A stretch of 64,000 bases of DNA, from assembly GCA_947396885.1 (NCBI GenBank), contig OX377206.1:87293960-87357959 (forward strand), written 5' to 3'. Under the pieces are notes generated by a model. It saw only the letters and a list, made by a program, of their open reading frames with translations. It made no database searches and was not told where the DNA came from. How positions within the stretch are numbered: the first letter of the stretch is position 1; each line of letters opens with the position of its first letter. The DNA is from Heligmosomoides polygyrus polygyrus. Its lineage: Eukaryota; Nematoda; Chromadorea; Rhabditida; Heligmosomidae. Of the stretch, positions 1 through 37,500 are shown one piece after another. Made by a program: the position numbers and the translations under genes.

Positions 1-438
1 GCATATGTTGGGTCACTATGTTTTATTTATCTTATAAGTTTTATATTTTTTGTTTTCTTTAATTAATTTTATAACTATGACATTGCTTATAAGATAAACC
101 CCTCGTAAACCATGCTTGATCCGACTCAAAAAATTGCAACAATTGGCTGTTCCTTTTTCTACCAGCAATCCGATAACAGCCTCTTAAATAATCAACATTC
201 ATGCCGTATGCTTTTTATCGAAATTTTGCGAAAAAAAGCAGATTTTTCCAACAGAGTTTTACATGCCAAATATCATAGAATCGGGGGAAGCAAGATGATG
301 CCTTAAAAGTTTTCTCAAGCAAAAATCACCTTTTTCAAATAGTGCAGGACGCGCTAGTTTAGTGTAACGGTGATGTCCTCAGATAAACTATCACAGCGGT
401 TCCTCACAGGGTAAATTGTAGTACCCTTAACAAAGGTT
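1..438. other. AT-rich flank, no gene recognised
   Basis: I see no convincing exon, RNA gene or repeat end here. A 64-codon open frame at 112-306 lacks family resemblance and splice context, so it is left out. Confidence 0.4.
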
Positions 439-645
439 AAACTCAACGATCAATAACAACAGTGGTACTGCGACGCGTTGGGCTTAAATTTATGCAAATT
501 CGAGGGTGAAATGCATTTTCGGGTGTCTCAGGTAAGAAAGTTTGGGAGTTTTTGAGGGTATATTACTTTTCCATCAGTATTTGCAGGGATTTCATTAGGT
601 CGGTCAGAAAGGCGTCACCAGATTTTGTGAAGGTTAATCTAATAC

Positions 646-938
646 AGGGCGCGTGGAGCGCAGTCGGAGGAGACGCCGGCTGTCGCCTGCACCCGATACC
701 AGGTTCCTGGTTCGGATTTCCGCCCAGGCCAACCAAGCCTTCCATCCCTCCGGGATCGGTGAATTGGTACCAGACATGTCTGGGAAGGATAGAGCGCTGA
801 CTTGTTCATCGGCTGCCCACCGCAAGTCATTGTATGGCCAAATACGCATTCAACTCGCCTCCACGACATTCCGTAGAAGTAGAATGCGTGGCGCATCCCA
901 AAGGGGATTGAATAACGCCGTCCTTTGTCCTTTTATCC
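646..938 (+). mobile_element. tRNA-derived SINE with 12-bp target duplication
   Basis: Type copy of the family. The head has a Pol III A-box-like GAGCGCAGTCGG and a B-box-like GGTTCGGATTTCC. The body carries the hallmarks GGTACCAGACATGTC, GCAAGTCATTGTATGG and AGAATGCGTGGCGCATCC. The end is GCCGTCCTTTGTCC plus TTTATCCTT, not poly(A). TTAATCTAATAC flanks it at 634-645 and 939-950, as expected for target-primed reverse transcription. The open frames inside are not genes. Confidence 0.9.
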
Positions 939-1089
939 TTAATCTAATACCATCATTGTGAAGAACAACAACAACAGTTGAACAAATGATTCGGTTCTCC
1001 AGTATATGTAGGCTAGGTATCTCTCGCGTGGATCCGCTAGCTGCTTCGATTAAACATAATTCTTATTTAGTTACCTATCACAGAGAAGT

Positions 1090-1393
1090 GGGCGCGTGTA
1101 GCGCAGTCGGAGGAGGCGCGACTGTCGCGTGCACACGATACCAGGTTCCTTGTTCGGATTCCCCGCCCAGGCCAACCAAGCCTTCCACCATTTGGTGAAT
1201 TTTCGGTCGGTGAATTGGTACCAGACTTGTCTGGGAGGGATAAAGCGCTGATTTGTTCATCGGCTGGCCACCGCAAGTCATTGTGTGGCCAAATACGCAT
1301 TCATGTCGCCTCCACGACATCCCGTAGAAGTAGAATGCTCTGGTGCATCCCAGATGGGATTGAGTAACGCCGTCCTTTATCCTTTTATCCTTC
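1090..1393 (+). mobile_element. tRNA-derived SINE with 13-bp target duplication
   Basis: It begins GGGCGCGTGTAGCGCAGTCGG (in the A-box region) and runs through the full SINE body to CCTTTTATCCTT. The flanking direct repeat ATCACAGAGAAGT is at 1077-1089 and 1394-1406. A roughly 12-bp duplication within the body (GGTGAATT repeated near 1194-1215) is private to this copy. Confidence 0.9.
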
Positions 1394-1671
1394 ATCACAG
1401 AGAAGTACCAAGAATGATCTACAACTATCATACGGTAAATCACGATCACCAATCATGAATAGAAAGAACTGGAACCTTCACAAAATCTGCTGACGCCTTT
1501 CTGACCGACCTAATGAAATCCCTGCAAATACTGATGAAAAAGTAATATACCCTCAAAAACTCTCAAAATTTCCTATCTGAGACACCGGAAAATGCATTTC
1601 ACCCTCGAATTTGCATAAATTTAAGCCCAACGCGTCGCACTACCACTGTTGTTATTGATCGTTGGGTTTAG

Positions 1672-2437
1672 TTTATTGCTTGCGTTATTATACAGCCTCA
1701 GCCTAGGAGGGACGCGCTCCATTAGTGCCCGTAGTTTGTCATAGTTTATTGAGTGGCGTCGTGGCGTTTTCGCCCGCTTTGAAGCAGAGAATTCAGGGAG
1801 GCCTTCATTGAACTGACGCATTTCTTGATACTTTGTTTAGCGAGAATCCGAAAGCGAAACAAAGCACGTGTGGGCTCAGTAGAGCGTCAATGCTCCCTTG
1901 AACAAAGGCCTTTTACTTCCAATTCTTGACTATGTAAAGCAATACGGCGATGTCTGTAAAACTTCACGCTTCAAACAATCCTTTCATTTTTTTGCAAAGG
2001 CTACCAACCCGTTTTTTGCTAGCGATGTCTTCACTGACAATTCATTCGGTGTCTTCAGACCTCTCGATTCAAACAGTCATCTGACATCGCCTCCACGTCT
2101 TCATTGAAGTCCTTGTATTAATCTACCAACTTCATGTGTAGTTGGGCAAATACTCGGCCATTAGCGTTCCTTTCTGAACGCTTTTTTTCGGTGGCTAGCT
2201 GGTAAACATTGATTTTCATTCATCAGACGAATGTGATAGAGATTTAGGTACGAAGTAGGTCAACGTTTTATACATTACCTTATGCATACATTCATTAGCA
2301 TAATATTTTTGGCATTTCATTTGTTGTTTTTTGATATTTGTTCACATCTCCTAGACACGAGAAAGTCTAGAGCAGGGGTGGGGGAGGATCACCTTCTATT
2401 ATATTTTCCATGACAAGTACATAACTTTATCTTACAA
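1672..2437. other. Unassigned intergenic sequence
   Basis: No exon, RNA gene or known repeat end was recognised. A 69-codon open frame at 1898-2107 has no recognisable similarity. Confidence 0.35.
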
Positions 2438-2756
2438 GGGAGGCCCATGAACTTCCCCCAAAGATTCTCAGCGTGACCTATATAGTCTTGTAGAGCATCG
2501 GACGAGGATCACAGAACTGTGCTTCGTTTTTGCTACGGGCCACTGAGTGGTCCGAAAATGGCAAAAAATTGTACCACTCCAGGGCGGGCTGATAAGGCAA
2601 AAGTGACACCTGGAGTGGCCCTGTCGTGCTATGAACTTAACTTACAAAAGGTTGGAGCTCAAGTTAATGTTAGATTATAGTAATACGATAATTTCGTACG
2701 TTTCCTAGTCGAAGCTGCAGTGTACATTCAAGTGATTCATTCGCAGCGGTGACGGC

Positions 2757-2835
2757 AGCGACTGGTTGGCTGAGTGGATAGCACGACGGGCTTGCTGGAG
2801 GGGGGTCGAGGGTTCGATGCCGGTGGTGGGGCTTC
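2757..2835 (+). repeat. tRNA-like segment, probably a SINE head of another family
   Basis: TGGCTGAGTGG at 2767-2777 fits a Pol III A box and GGTTCGATGCC at 2811-2821 fits a B box, spaced as in a tRNA gene. The flanks do not close into a clean acceptor stem, so a functional tRNA is unlikely. The sequence differs from the main SINE family of the window. Confidence 0.35.
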
Positions 2836-3348
2836 TGCGTCCCTAGGGACCGCAGGCGTTTTTGCATTTTGGCTTCGGTAGGGTACCTCCTTCGCGTCCT
2901 AATCCCGCTTTCAACCTGTTGTCAGACGTGGAAGAAGTTGGTTTTGTTGTGTGGAGCGAGATCGCGCGTCCATTAAACGATGCTTGTCTCACTGAAGAAG
3001 ATTCCGCTAGATGCTATCCCCATATGACCTCTTTGGTATGCTCTCAATTACTTTTGGAAGTGTTTCTCAGTGTCACCTCATTCGTCAACACGATAGACAA
3101 GCATTGATTCGACCCATCATCAAGACAACTCATTGCTCTTCGGATTTCCTCACAGACTGCTTTTTATTCTTCTCGCAACTTTCACAGTTTCAGCTAATTG
3201 TTCCCAAGTACAGCATATTTTATCACCTCGTGGTATTTATCTAGCTGCGTATTTCATCCTGACCATTCTCCTATACACTTACAGGAGATGGGTCAGTGCC
3301 TTCCAGATAGGAGCACTTGTAAGTAACGGGGTGTACGCAGAACATCCG

Positions 3349-3515
3349 GCACTGATGCCCTTCATGATCCCAAGGGTCGAAGAGAGGACGAAAGAAAAAT
3401 TTCGCCCAAACATCGCCCACGGGGGTTATTTGGGGTGCTGATCACGGATATGATACCTGTTTTTAAAATATCGATCGATCACGGCAGGCTACGGTAGATA
3501 TGGGTGAGTAAAACT
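3349..3515 (+). mobile_element. Partial copy of the hAT-like MITE found at 9638
   Basis: It starts GGCACTGATG and continues through AGGGTCGAAGAGAGG, TTTCGCCCAAACATCG, GGTTATTTGGGGTGCTGATCA and GGCTACGGTAGATATGGGTGA. The same series of blocks makes up the left part of the element at 9638-10292. The right end is missing. An open frame that runs into it (3133-3441) is an artefact. Confidence 0.55.
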
Positions 3516-4108
3516 GTCCACGGTAGTGGGATCGCTTCCTTCTCCAATATGGTCAGACTTATTTTCCAACCTTCGACTTCAACTTCTGATGGAAAGCGCA
3601 AGGAAAGTGATAATTTAGAAAAAGAAAACAGACAGATTCGTGGTAGCAACTTAAATAATTCCCGACAGGGCCATTCCAGGTGTCACTTATGCCTTATCAA
3701 CCCGCTTTTTTGCCATTTTCGGACCACCCAGTGGCCCGAAGCAAAAGCGAAGCACAGTGCTGTGATCTTCGTCCGATGCTTTACAAGACTACGTAGGTCA
3801 CGTTGATAATCTTTGGGGGAAGTTCATGGGCTCCCCTTGTTAGCCGTAGAACATACCTAGATGTGCTTCTGCAGGTATACGCAACAAAGCTTAAAGTTTC
3901 CGTTTTAAAGTTTTTGTACAAGTTCTATGTGTGTTACGAAGGAGCAGAGTGTACTCACACTCCCCCCCCCCCCTTAGATCCTTATCTCATCCATTATTGT
4001 TTTCATTTAGTTCTTTATTTGTTTATTATTCTTATTACTCCACGTTCGTTAAAGCTTCATAAAAGAGAAAGGAGAGTGAACAGCATCCGCACATTAAAAA
4101 AAGGTTTA

Positions 4109-5033
4109 TATACACGATTTTCACGTCTAACTGAACACTAACTCAAACCGATGATTTTCAAAACAAACTGGACACTCTTCTGAGCCTAAGCCTAAACTTT
4201 TTGAAACCAAAACGGACGCTTCCAAAACGAAATGAGCTTCTTCTGCATTAAACTGGAGACTCCCAAAAGGGTTAGAATAATTTTTGTTCAAGAAAAATTT
4301 TAGTATGATTTCTTTCAAGTTCTACTCCACCTTTCCAACAAGTGAAGGCATTGTTTGAAAATTTTTAAGGTTCTTATTTTCTGAGGAAAAACAATGGCTT
4401 AAGGCTTGTTTTAAAGAGCAGGAGGACGGCCATTTTTCAGTGCCAAAAAAGGGAGCCATGCCCTCTTACAAAAAGTCGCGGTTTTTATCCGATTGATAGC
4501 AAAACTTGCGTTTGCACGAAATTTCACACCTGTAAACGATGCAACAAATACAACTGCAAAAAAACACACACATACCGTCACTTTGATGCTTCATGTAAAG
4601 AGCATTTACACTATCAAACAAGTAAAAATCGCAACGAGCTTTCCGAGTACATGGCGCGATCTTACACTTTAACGCACTAAAGGACTGCTGCTTTGCTGTG
4701 ACTTGAAGCAGAATTTAATTTACTATTTTTACTTTAAGAGTTCATAACAAAACTTCTTAAAATTTTAATTTTAAATTTTACTTTAAAAGTTCATAAAAAA
4801 AACTTCATAAACTTCATAAAATTCTTACATTCACTCGGGCAGCTGAACTAAGAAAGTTATGCCAAATTTTCCTTGAACAAAAAATTAGTCAATCATCTTG
4901 GAGAGTCTGTAGTTTAAGCTGTTAAAGCATGTTTCGATTTGGAAGACGTTTACCTTGGTTGCCAAAGTTTTAGGCGAGCCTTGAAGAGTGTCCAGTTCAA
5001 TTGTAAAGTATCCTATTCGATTGAAATGGTATA
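4109..5033. mobile_element. Non-autonomous TIR element (TATACC family)
   Basis: The left end is TATACACGATTTTCACGTC and the right end GATTGAAATGGTATA, inverted versions of one terminus. Inside, blocks such as GTTAGAATAATTTTTGTTCAA and CGATTGATAGCAAAAC recur in order in related copies at 29147, 45128, 53875 and 57040. No transposase is visible. It sits about 450 bp upstream of the first aak-2 exon. Confidence 0.6.
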
Positions 5034-5420
5034 GTTCCAAAGAAATAGCTAGAAACGTCTATGCCCATAGTCACAAATAGTTATGCATTTCTTTTTATAA
5101 CAAAAAGCGACAATCACGCAGATCTCGTTAATAGAGAAACGCTTAAGCTTATTGCACAACGATCTGTATCCTTGAAGGCTTTCCTGTACTAGTCGATAAT
5201 GTGACCTACATGGGAAAGCGGAGACGCTCCTAACAAATTATAACCAACTAGAGCCCCGACCGAAGTCGAGACAGCCAATCACTGCACCGACTACTCTCGT
5301 TGGCATGCTCCTACAATTCAGCATGATTGGTCGCCCCTCACCATGTATCTCACATCAACGATCAGTACCCATTGCTCATGTGCACTTAAAAGCGTGTAAG
5401 TTTTGAACTAGGCAATAAGA

Positions 5421-5434
5421 CCTTCAGTATTCAG
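5421..5434 (+). promoter_or_regulatory. Candidate 3' splice (spliced-leader) acceptor upstream of aak-2
   Basis: CCTTCAG (ends 5427) and TATTCAG (ends 5434) resemble nematode acceptors and lie 50-60 nt before the ATG at 5486. Nematode mRNAs often receive a spliced leader at such sites. An in-frame TGA at 5450-5452 closes the frame between here and the ATG. Inference only. Confidence 0.3.
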
Positions 5435-5485
5435 GTCTTCGAAACTTTATGAGAAATTATCAATTTCTTTCTTAAGGACCCTGTT

Positions 5486-31216
<25,731 letters not shown>

Positions 31217-31550
31217 ATATGCGCCATATTTTCCGGCTTGTCGTTCGTCCCATGTGTAGAGATCAGTTCGTTCATTTAGGAACATGTTTTTATACAACGC
31301 CTACATGTTTCATGAATACTGTCCGTAGCAGCGAGCGTTAAGTCTGCAATTGCTTATGTGAGACGAACAGGTAGATGGTAGTGAGTGTTCAGTTTCTCTG
31401 TGATTGCGGGCTGCTGAGCCATCTCGTATTTCTGCTCGCCTTCATATTTCTATGTGGTCGGCATACTATGACTCATGTGCATACCAAGAAAAATTAGCGG
31501 AGAGGAGATTTCCTTCCGTTCTGATTGTACATTAGTCAGCAGGAAATGTA

Positions 31551-31556
31551 AATAAA
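31551..31556 (+). terminator. Poly(A) signal for aak-2
   Basis: AATAAA 335 bp after the stop codon, the first canonical signal downstream of it. Confidence 0.55.
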
Positions 31557-32178
31557 CTTTACCTTAAATGGTTGAAGCGGATCTGTACGAATGGATTGTG
31601 TTGTTCGATTCATATGCTCATATCTTCTCTAACGTCAGGTGACTTCATTGCGAACGGGTAGCAAAATCAGAGTGCTCAACGAATGCTTTGTGGTTGAAGG
31701 TCATTGGAAGACTGCATTTCTTGGTTTCGTTTTGTTGTTGTATTTCTAGTAATTAGCGGGAATTCCGCTTCTGTATGTACAAGGAAGGCGGGACCTGTGT
31801 AACGTACCCGTGGCCACTTTGTATGAGTTCCGTCAATGATTCTGGTTTGAAAGCGGAGAATACTATATCAACACCCTTTGTACACAACGGACAGAATTCC
31901 CGCTAAGTACCTTATTTTCAGGACGTCATCGTGAAGTTTTTTGTAATTATTCGTTTCTCTTTTATCTATAGCCTTCCGATCGGATTAAGGTGGATGCGGA
32001 TTAGTTGTTTTTAAAACTCTGAATATCATTGGCGAATATGTGGGTTTGAACCATGAGATTATTAGCTCAGTCGGTAGTGCTCAAACTGCAATAAAGTTTG
32101 CTGATATTTTGAAACTCTTCGTAACAAATCAAGAGGTAGACCTGGGCGCAATAAACATTGAAGAGTAAGCACCTAAAC

Positions 32179-32335
32179 AGGAGGGATAAAGGGTCACATT
32201 CTGTTATTGCGCCACTCATTCTGCTTCTAAGGGAAATCATGGAAGCAGTAAAGATGCACGTTTTCCTATGCTATGGCTTACGGTGACCAGGTGTTTGAAC
32301 TTGCACTCCATCTAGTTGAACTACCTGCTGTTCAA
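32179..32335 (-). mobile_element. Degenerate SINE remnant
   Basis: GAGGGATAAAGGGTCACATTC, GCGCCACTCATTCTGCTTCTAAGGG, GCTTACGGTGACCAGGTG and a decayed head end near 32320. Confidence 0.45.
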
Positions 32336-32394
32336 CTGTAGGAGTATAAACATGACTTTTTTGCGGGTTTACAGGCGACTGTCGAGTTGCAGGC

Positions 32395-33392
32395 AATCCG
32401 TACCCCTCGACGTAGACGTGACTCCCGTAGCAGGGCGTCGCCGTCGTGGGGTGCGGATTGGGTGCAACCCGACATCTCCATTCCTCCCGCTCGTCCTCGA
32501 GCTTGAGAACGCCATGTTCGTCTTGAGAGTCGATAGGTATCCGAGAGAAAGAAATGTCGGATATACAGCAAAAGGCTATAGGAACTACGTAATAGTTACG
32601 CTATAGCTTTAATGATAAGATCGTATAGGTCTTATACGATTAGCCGGGAGGAGCCTAGGTACTTCGGTGTGACAGAAATAGTGTGTTTTATCATTTATCA
32701 TTATCTACATAAAGGGGGGGGGGGGAGAGAAGCAGCCTGGCGTCTGGAACGTCGTCTGGTTTCGTGGGCGGACCCGACGGGGTCAGCTTATCAGGTGAGC
32801 TGTGGCTCCAATGCCACGATATGTCGGGTTGCACCCAATCCGCACCCCTCGACGGCGACGCCCTGGTACTGATAGCGACTCCCTGCTACGGGAGTCACGT
32901 CTACGTCGCCCCGACCGGGAGGTCGCCCGTCGCCAGCGGCCTGGAGAGGGCTTGCCTGCCCTCTCCCCCTTCCTTTCTTCCCCCTTTGCTTATAGTCCAA
33001 TACAGTATGCCTTCCTAATAAAGATGCATACTGAGCTTAGTCTAGAACATAGGAACAGGTACTCCGTAGGATTCATCTGGTAAGGCGTCATGGACCTTTA
33101 ACTTGAATGTCCTGTTGCACCCAATCCGCACCCCTCGACGACGGCACCCTGGTACTGATAGCGACGCCCTGCTACGGGAATCACGTCTACGTTGCCCCGA
33201 CCGTGAGGTCGTCTGCTGCCAGCTGCCCGGAAGGGAGCCGTCTGCCTTCTCACCCCCCCCCCCCCCCCCTTCTCTACAATCCCTATACTGTATGTATTCT
33301 TATAATAAAGATACATACAGAGCCTATACTAGACAGAGGAACATCTATCCCGTAGGATTCATCAGGTAAGGCTTCATGAACCTTTGACTTGA
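32395..33392. repeat. GC-rich repeat cluster: two direct copies and one inverted
   Basis: Units at 32813-33105 and 33106-33392 are direct copies sharing GCACCCAATCCGCACCCCTCGACG, CCTGGTACTGATAGCGAC, CCCTGCTACGGGA and a tail with AATAAAGATRCATAC and CCGTAGGATTCATC. An inverted partial copy lies at 32395-32515. The units carry long overlapping open frames on both strands because of GC content, not coding. C homopolymers at 32717 (as G) and 33245 punctuate them. All lie between aak-2 and CTU2. Confidence 0.7.
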
Positions 33393-33700
33393 TACGATTA
33401 CGCCAATATGGACTTAAATTCGCTTGTGTAGAACGTATCGGCTCTTTATTGTTTGAGCTTTGCACGATTTTTGCAGATATTCGCTCGTTGACGTTTTGGT
33501 GGTTTCAGTTCCTTTAGAGGCCGAGAATAGAGATCAAGTCCAGGCATCTTGAAGATTTCCGTTCAGATTGCGCGTTTGTCATTGTCTATTTATATTTCTA
33601 TAGTTTTATCTACAGTGATTGAAGCAGGCCTGTAAGATGAATTGCGTTGTTCAACTCATGTGCACATCTTCTCTAATCTCATGTGCACATGTATAGATAC

Positions 33701-33924
33701 TATAGTTATGCTCGAATGACTTAGAGGTGACTTCTAAGGGTAGGAACGAAACGAATGTGGAATTTTTATATTTTTATTGTTGGGATCGTTTTAGTTATTC
33801 GAACAGGCATTCGAATGATTTCATTCCACTTTGAATTTTCGAATTCGAATATTCAGAAAATCGCGTCTTTCGATTACATTCGAATTCGAATATTTGAAAA
33901 AGGAACTTCGAGAGCACAACTACA
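33701..33924. mobile_element. Short MITE built from TTCGAAT motifs
   Basis: The ends resemble TATAGTTATGCTCGAA and TTCGAGAGCACAACTA, matching the cleaner copy at 41988. The body repeats ATTCGAATTCGAATATT-type palindromes. Confidence 0.55.
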
Positions 33925-34146
33925 GTAGGTCTGTAAGTTAACGCATCATAAAGGGTATCATGTGCTAAATGATTATGTGCAATATGTATGTCGCTTACGG
34001 CAACAGATCTGAAGCTGTTGCAGTTCTATGCGAGTTTTTTGCCTTCCAATGCCGCCGCTTCTCGTTGAATGAGCTTGAAGTGCTATCTGCTGCTACTAGG
34101 GAGGGTTTGTACGATTCTGTGAATTGTTTGAATGGTTTGCTCGGCT

Positions 34147-34330
34147 CGGGAGCGCATGGCGCAATAGGCAGTAGGATATGGCACCAGGATCGATCGCAGG
34201 CTTATCTCTCGCACTGGCTAACCCCACCGTTCTTTCGAAGTTGGTAAACTGCTGCCAGTGTGGTCTGGAGAGATTAAGAGCTAACTTGTTGGTCGACTGA
34301 CTTCCTGTACTCTCATCATAATGAGGATTA
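34147..34330 (+). mobile_element. Very degenerate SINE remnant
   Basis: GAGCGCATGGCGCAATAGGCAG resembles the head and GGTAAACTGCTGCCAGTGTGGTCTGGAGAG the central block. Weak. Confidence 0.25.
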
Positions 34331-34517
34331 CCATTATCGATTAGGCCGCTGGGCGAATCGATATTGGTGATTAACATTGTGAAGAGTAGCACGCGGCGAT
34401 TGTTGTATAAAACGGGGCCTGGCTGGCGACCATTACCCATCAGTTGTCATTTGTTTTGGTCTTGTCATGACAAAAGTTTCTCCTACCATAATCTGCAATT
34501 TCATCTGCCTACCGTGT

Positions 34518-34528
34518 ACTATTTGCAG
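34518..34528 (+). promoter_or_regulatory. Candidate splice or spliced-leader acceptor upstream of CTU2
   Basis: CTATTTGCAG ends at 34528, 44 nt before the first ATG of CTU2, a usual distance for nematode spliced-leader addition. Inference. Confidence 0.35.
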
Positions 34529-34572
34529 AAGATCGATGTTATATTGCCCAACTGGGCTGCCCTAAGACGAAA

Positions 34573-37500
34573 ATGATGATGGAAGACTGGCAGGGCAACG
34601 CCGAAGGTAGACCAAATGGGAGCGGTTTATCACGAGGTGATCAGAAATGTGTGAAGTGCTCAGGAGAGGCAATCCATGGTAAGTCTGTTTTCGTTATAAG
34701 GGAATTTTATTACTAATACCTTGTCGAACTTGAGAAGAGAAGCTGGTGTTGGTATTGGTAGTGTGGAGCATTCTACTGTTTTCGAAGGCGTTATAGAGGT
34801 TACATTTGTCGCCCAAACGCTGGTCATTTACCTTTTTTTAGGTATGTAAATAGTTACAATTATACGCAGTGAAAACAAAAAAGTTGTAGTTGTTGAGAAC
34901 CTTAGAAATTCAGCTCTTTGGGCGAAGAAGGAAGCACGGATAGAGCTTCTGGCTTTCGAGAAATGGATTTCCCCACTGGCTACCCCTTGTGTTAGGATTT
35001 TGCAGCGTGTAGAATTCACTAAGTGGTAGTGCTTTCAGCATTTATTTATTTATTTATTTGTTTATTGTCGCTGTCAGACCCAACACACAAAAAACAACAA
35101 TCACGTACCGAAGGACAGACAAGTACAGTTGTATAAATCTCGAACGGTTGAAATAAAACTTAATGTTAAACAATAAACTTAGCAACATCCTTCCTTCTTG
35201 AAGGTGATATAACTCAATGATCAATCAGAAGAACGGAGAACGCGATTGAAAACGGTACGAGTTTTAAAACTAAAAACTGACCTGACCAACGTTTTAGCTG
35301 ATGTAGTTGTAAGTTTGATACGTAAAAAGGTTTGAATATCATTAGCAGATAATATTGTTTTGTACAAATCTCAAGACAGGATAAGTTGAAAATTTTAGTG
35401 GCTAAAGGTATGATGGTGTAATCGTAACCGCGTATCAAGCAGAGCTTTCTAGGTGTTTTGATCAGCTTCAAGCCATTGTACACTACTCCGTAAGTGAGTA
35501 TTAAAGACTGTCGTACCGATTAGGCCAGAAATAACACAAGTACACGCACGTTATCTGCCCACGCGACATCAGGTAGAGAAGCAGAATGTGTAGTGCATCT
35601 CCGGGGGACTGAATCTCAACAGTCGTTCTTTTCTTCTGTACAAAAGACTTACACTTAGTGTTAGCTATCAGAATTTCGTGAAAGAACTGCAACTATGTTG
35701 TAGCTTTTGCTTCTACGAAGAATAGAAAGCGAGGGATGTGTAAGTGGTCGCTTTTTGAAATTTGGAACTCCATTTGTTGGGCTTTCATAGGTTTGACTTT
35801 CTTTCCAAGGAATATGTGCATGACGGAAGCATATCTGTTGGAATTAAATTCATTCGACAACACGCTAAAGCGATCTGGACCTTCGCTTCAACACTGCTAT
35901 TTTAGAATCTACCAGCTCAAGAACTCCCTATTGTGGACCATGCTTCGTAAAAATGGTGAAAGGAAAGTTTAGGACGGCACTTAGCAAGCGAAAGATCTTC
36001 AGGGTATGTTCCTTTTTCTTCAATTTATTTTTTCAATTCAATTTTTTCAGTGATGTTGACTCCTGCAAAGTATGGAAGATTCCTCGACTACTAAACATGT
36101 GTGATGTGATAGTGAAGGGAATGGTGCCATACATTTTTCTAAGATCAATATAGCTTTGCTTTTCAATTAGCTTTTTAATTTTTTTTTTTGAGATAAGTTG
36201 TGGTTCCACAGTGGTTAGAATAATTACTGTGGTTGATGGGACTTTAATGTTCTTTTTGAGACACCCTGTTGACTGATATCCTCAGCAAAACTCCCCATAA
36301 CTTGGCGGTCCTTGTGTTGTACCGTCGTTGTTCTCTGCTTGATTACACCCTATCTAGTCAATAATTTAGGACAAAGAGTCTCGAAAGGCTCTCGTTGTGT
36401 TAGATGGCACGAGAGAATCAGCGTACCTCTTTCGACAAATAGAGGATTCTGTGAAACAAACAAATTTCAAACGACTCATGGTAGAGCCCACGGTAAGGTT
36501 TCATTCCTGCCTGTCTTTAATTCATTTTATACTTCTAAGTGCCTGTTTTTGCAGTTTCTCATAGTATTGTCCTCACTGGAGGATAGTGAAGTGGATCTCG
36601 TTGAACGGAAGTTGTCTACACTTCGAGAAGCTCTGCGCCTTCCTTACTACGTTATTCACTTAGCAGCTGTATTTGGAGACATTAATATAGACGACAGCGG
36701 GAGATGTATCGGCCTTCAGCAGGTATTGTGTCCATTTTTTTTTTGTTGTGGTTGAGCAATTTCATTGAGGTGGAGCGCATTGGAAGGAAACATCTGCTAT
36801 CGCGTACACCCGGAATTAAGTCAATCTTCGTGTACCACCTTGGTCTATCAGCCCTTTCACCTTTGCGGAATCGGCGAATTGCTAATGACCAATCTGGGAA
36901 GAATGAAGCACTGTTTTGTTCTTCGAGTGAATAGGTTAAAGATGTATTCAAACTGCCTAGACGACATGCCCTAAACAGAAGTGGAATGCATAGTTCAATC
37001 TAACGTGGGATTAGATTACGTTACCCTTTATTACTTTAAACCTGTCAAATTTGATATATTCTGTTCGAGTTTTGGATAGGCAACGGGTTAAAGTATCCAT
37101 CACGTTCAAATTGGAGCATCCCATTCATAATGAGCGTTACTGATCAAAGAAAAACGTTAGAAACTGCGAGAACTTTTTTTACAGGATGCAAGGGAATTGC
37201 TGTTTTATTACCTGATAATGCTGGAATATTGGTGTCGTTGAATTCGTCAAAAGTAGACTCGCCATATAAGACGTTTCTGAGTCACTTTTCCATGAATGAT
37301 TCAGTTATGCTCGAGGAGCTTTGTATTCTGCTATGGAAATAATGTAAATCTTCTGCTCTTCTCAATGAACTCCAAAAAGTGTTGGCATGTCGTTCGGTGG
37401 ACGAATATGTTTAATGTTCCTATCAATTCATTTTGTTTTAGCTCCCAAAATTGGTGGAATTCTGCAGCTCCTTCAAAACGGCTTCTTCTCTCGAGGAAAT

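Larger units (their letters stand above)
439..1671. repeat. Inverted-repeat element with two SINEs in its loop
   Basis: The arm at 439-635 reappears reverse-complemented at 1473-1671 with few differences. Both arms share the segment around GATCAATAACAAC and the segment around GCAAATACTG/CAGTATTTGC. The 837-bp loop is almost all SINE: one copy at 646-938 and one at 1090-1393, each with its own target-site duplication. A palindromic (foldback) DNA element that later received two SINEs explains this best. I see no transposase, and the outer element ends are not certain. Confidence 0.65.
2438..3843. repeat. Long inverted repeat pair, about 1 kb apart
   Basis: The segment at 2438-2630 matches the reverse complement of 3663-3843 along almost its whole length. 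Shared blocks include CCATGAACTTCCCCCAAAGA, GCATCGGACGA and GGTCCGAAAATGGCAAAAAA. The left arm carries a short extra piece (TTGTACCACTCCAGG) after the last block. The arrangement looks like a non-autonomous DNA transposon with long terminal inverted repeats. The spacer contains a tRNA-like segment and part of the hAT-like MITE found whole at 9638. Confidence 0.55.

Noticed and set aside
3133..3441. 102-residue frame with a signal-peptide-like start
   Set aside because: Its last third is a partial MITE (from 3349) and no splice or family support exists.
32050..32120. TTAGCTCAGTCGGTAGTGCT as a tRNA start
   Set aside because: No B box or acceptor pairing follows; probably a decayed SINE head.
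32719..33369. Overlapping 80-95 codon frames as a gene pair
   Set aside because: They repeat in the direct GC-rich units on both strands, which fits repeat DNA.
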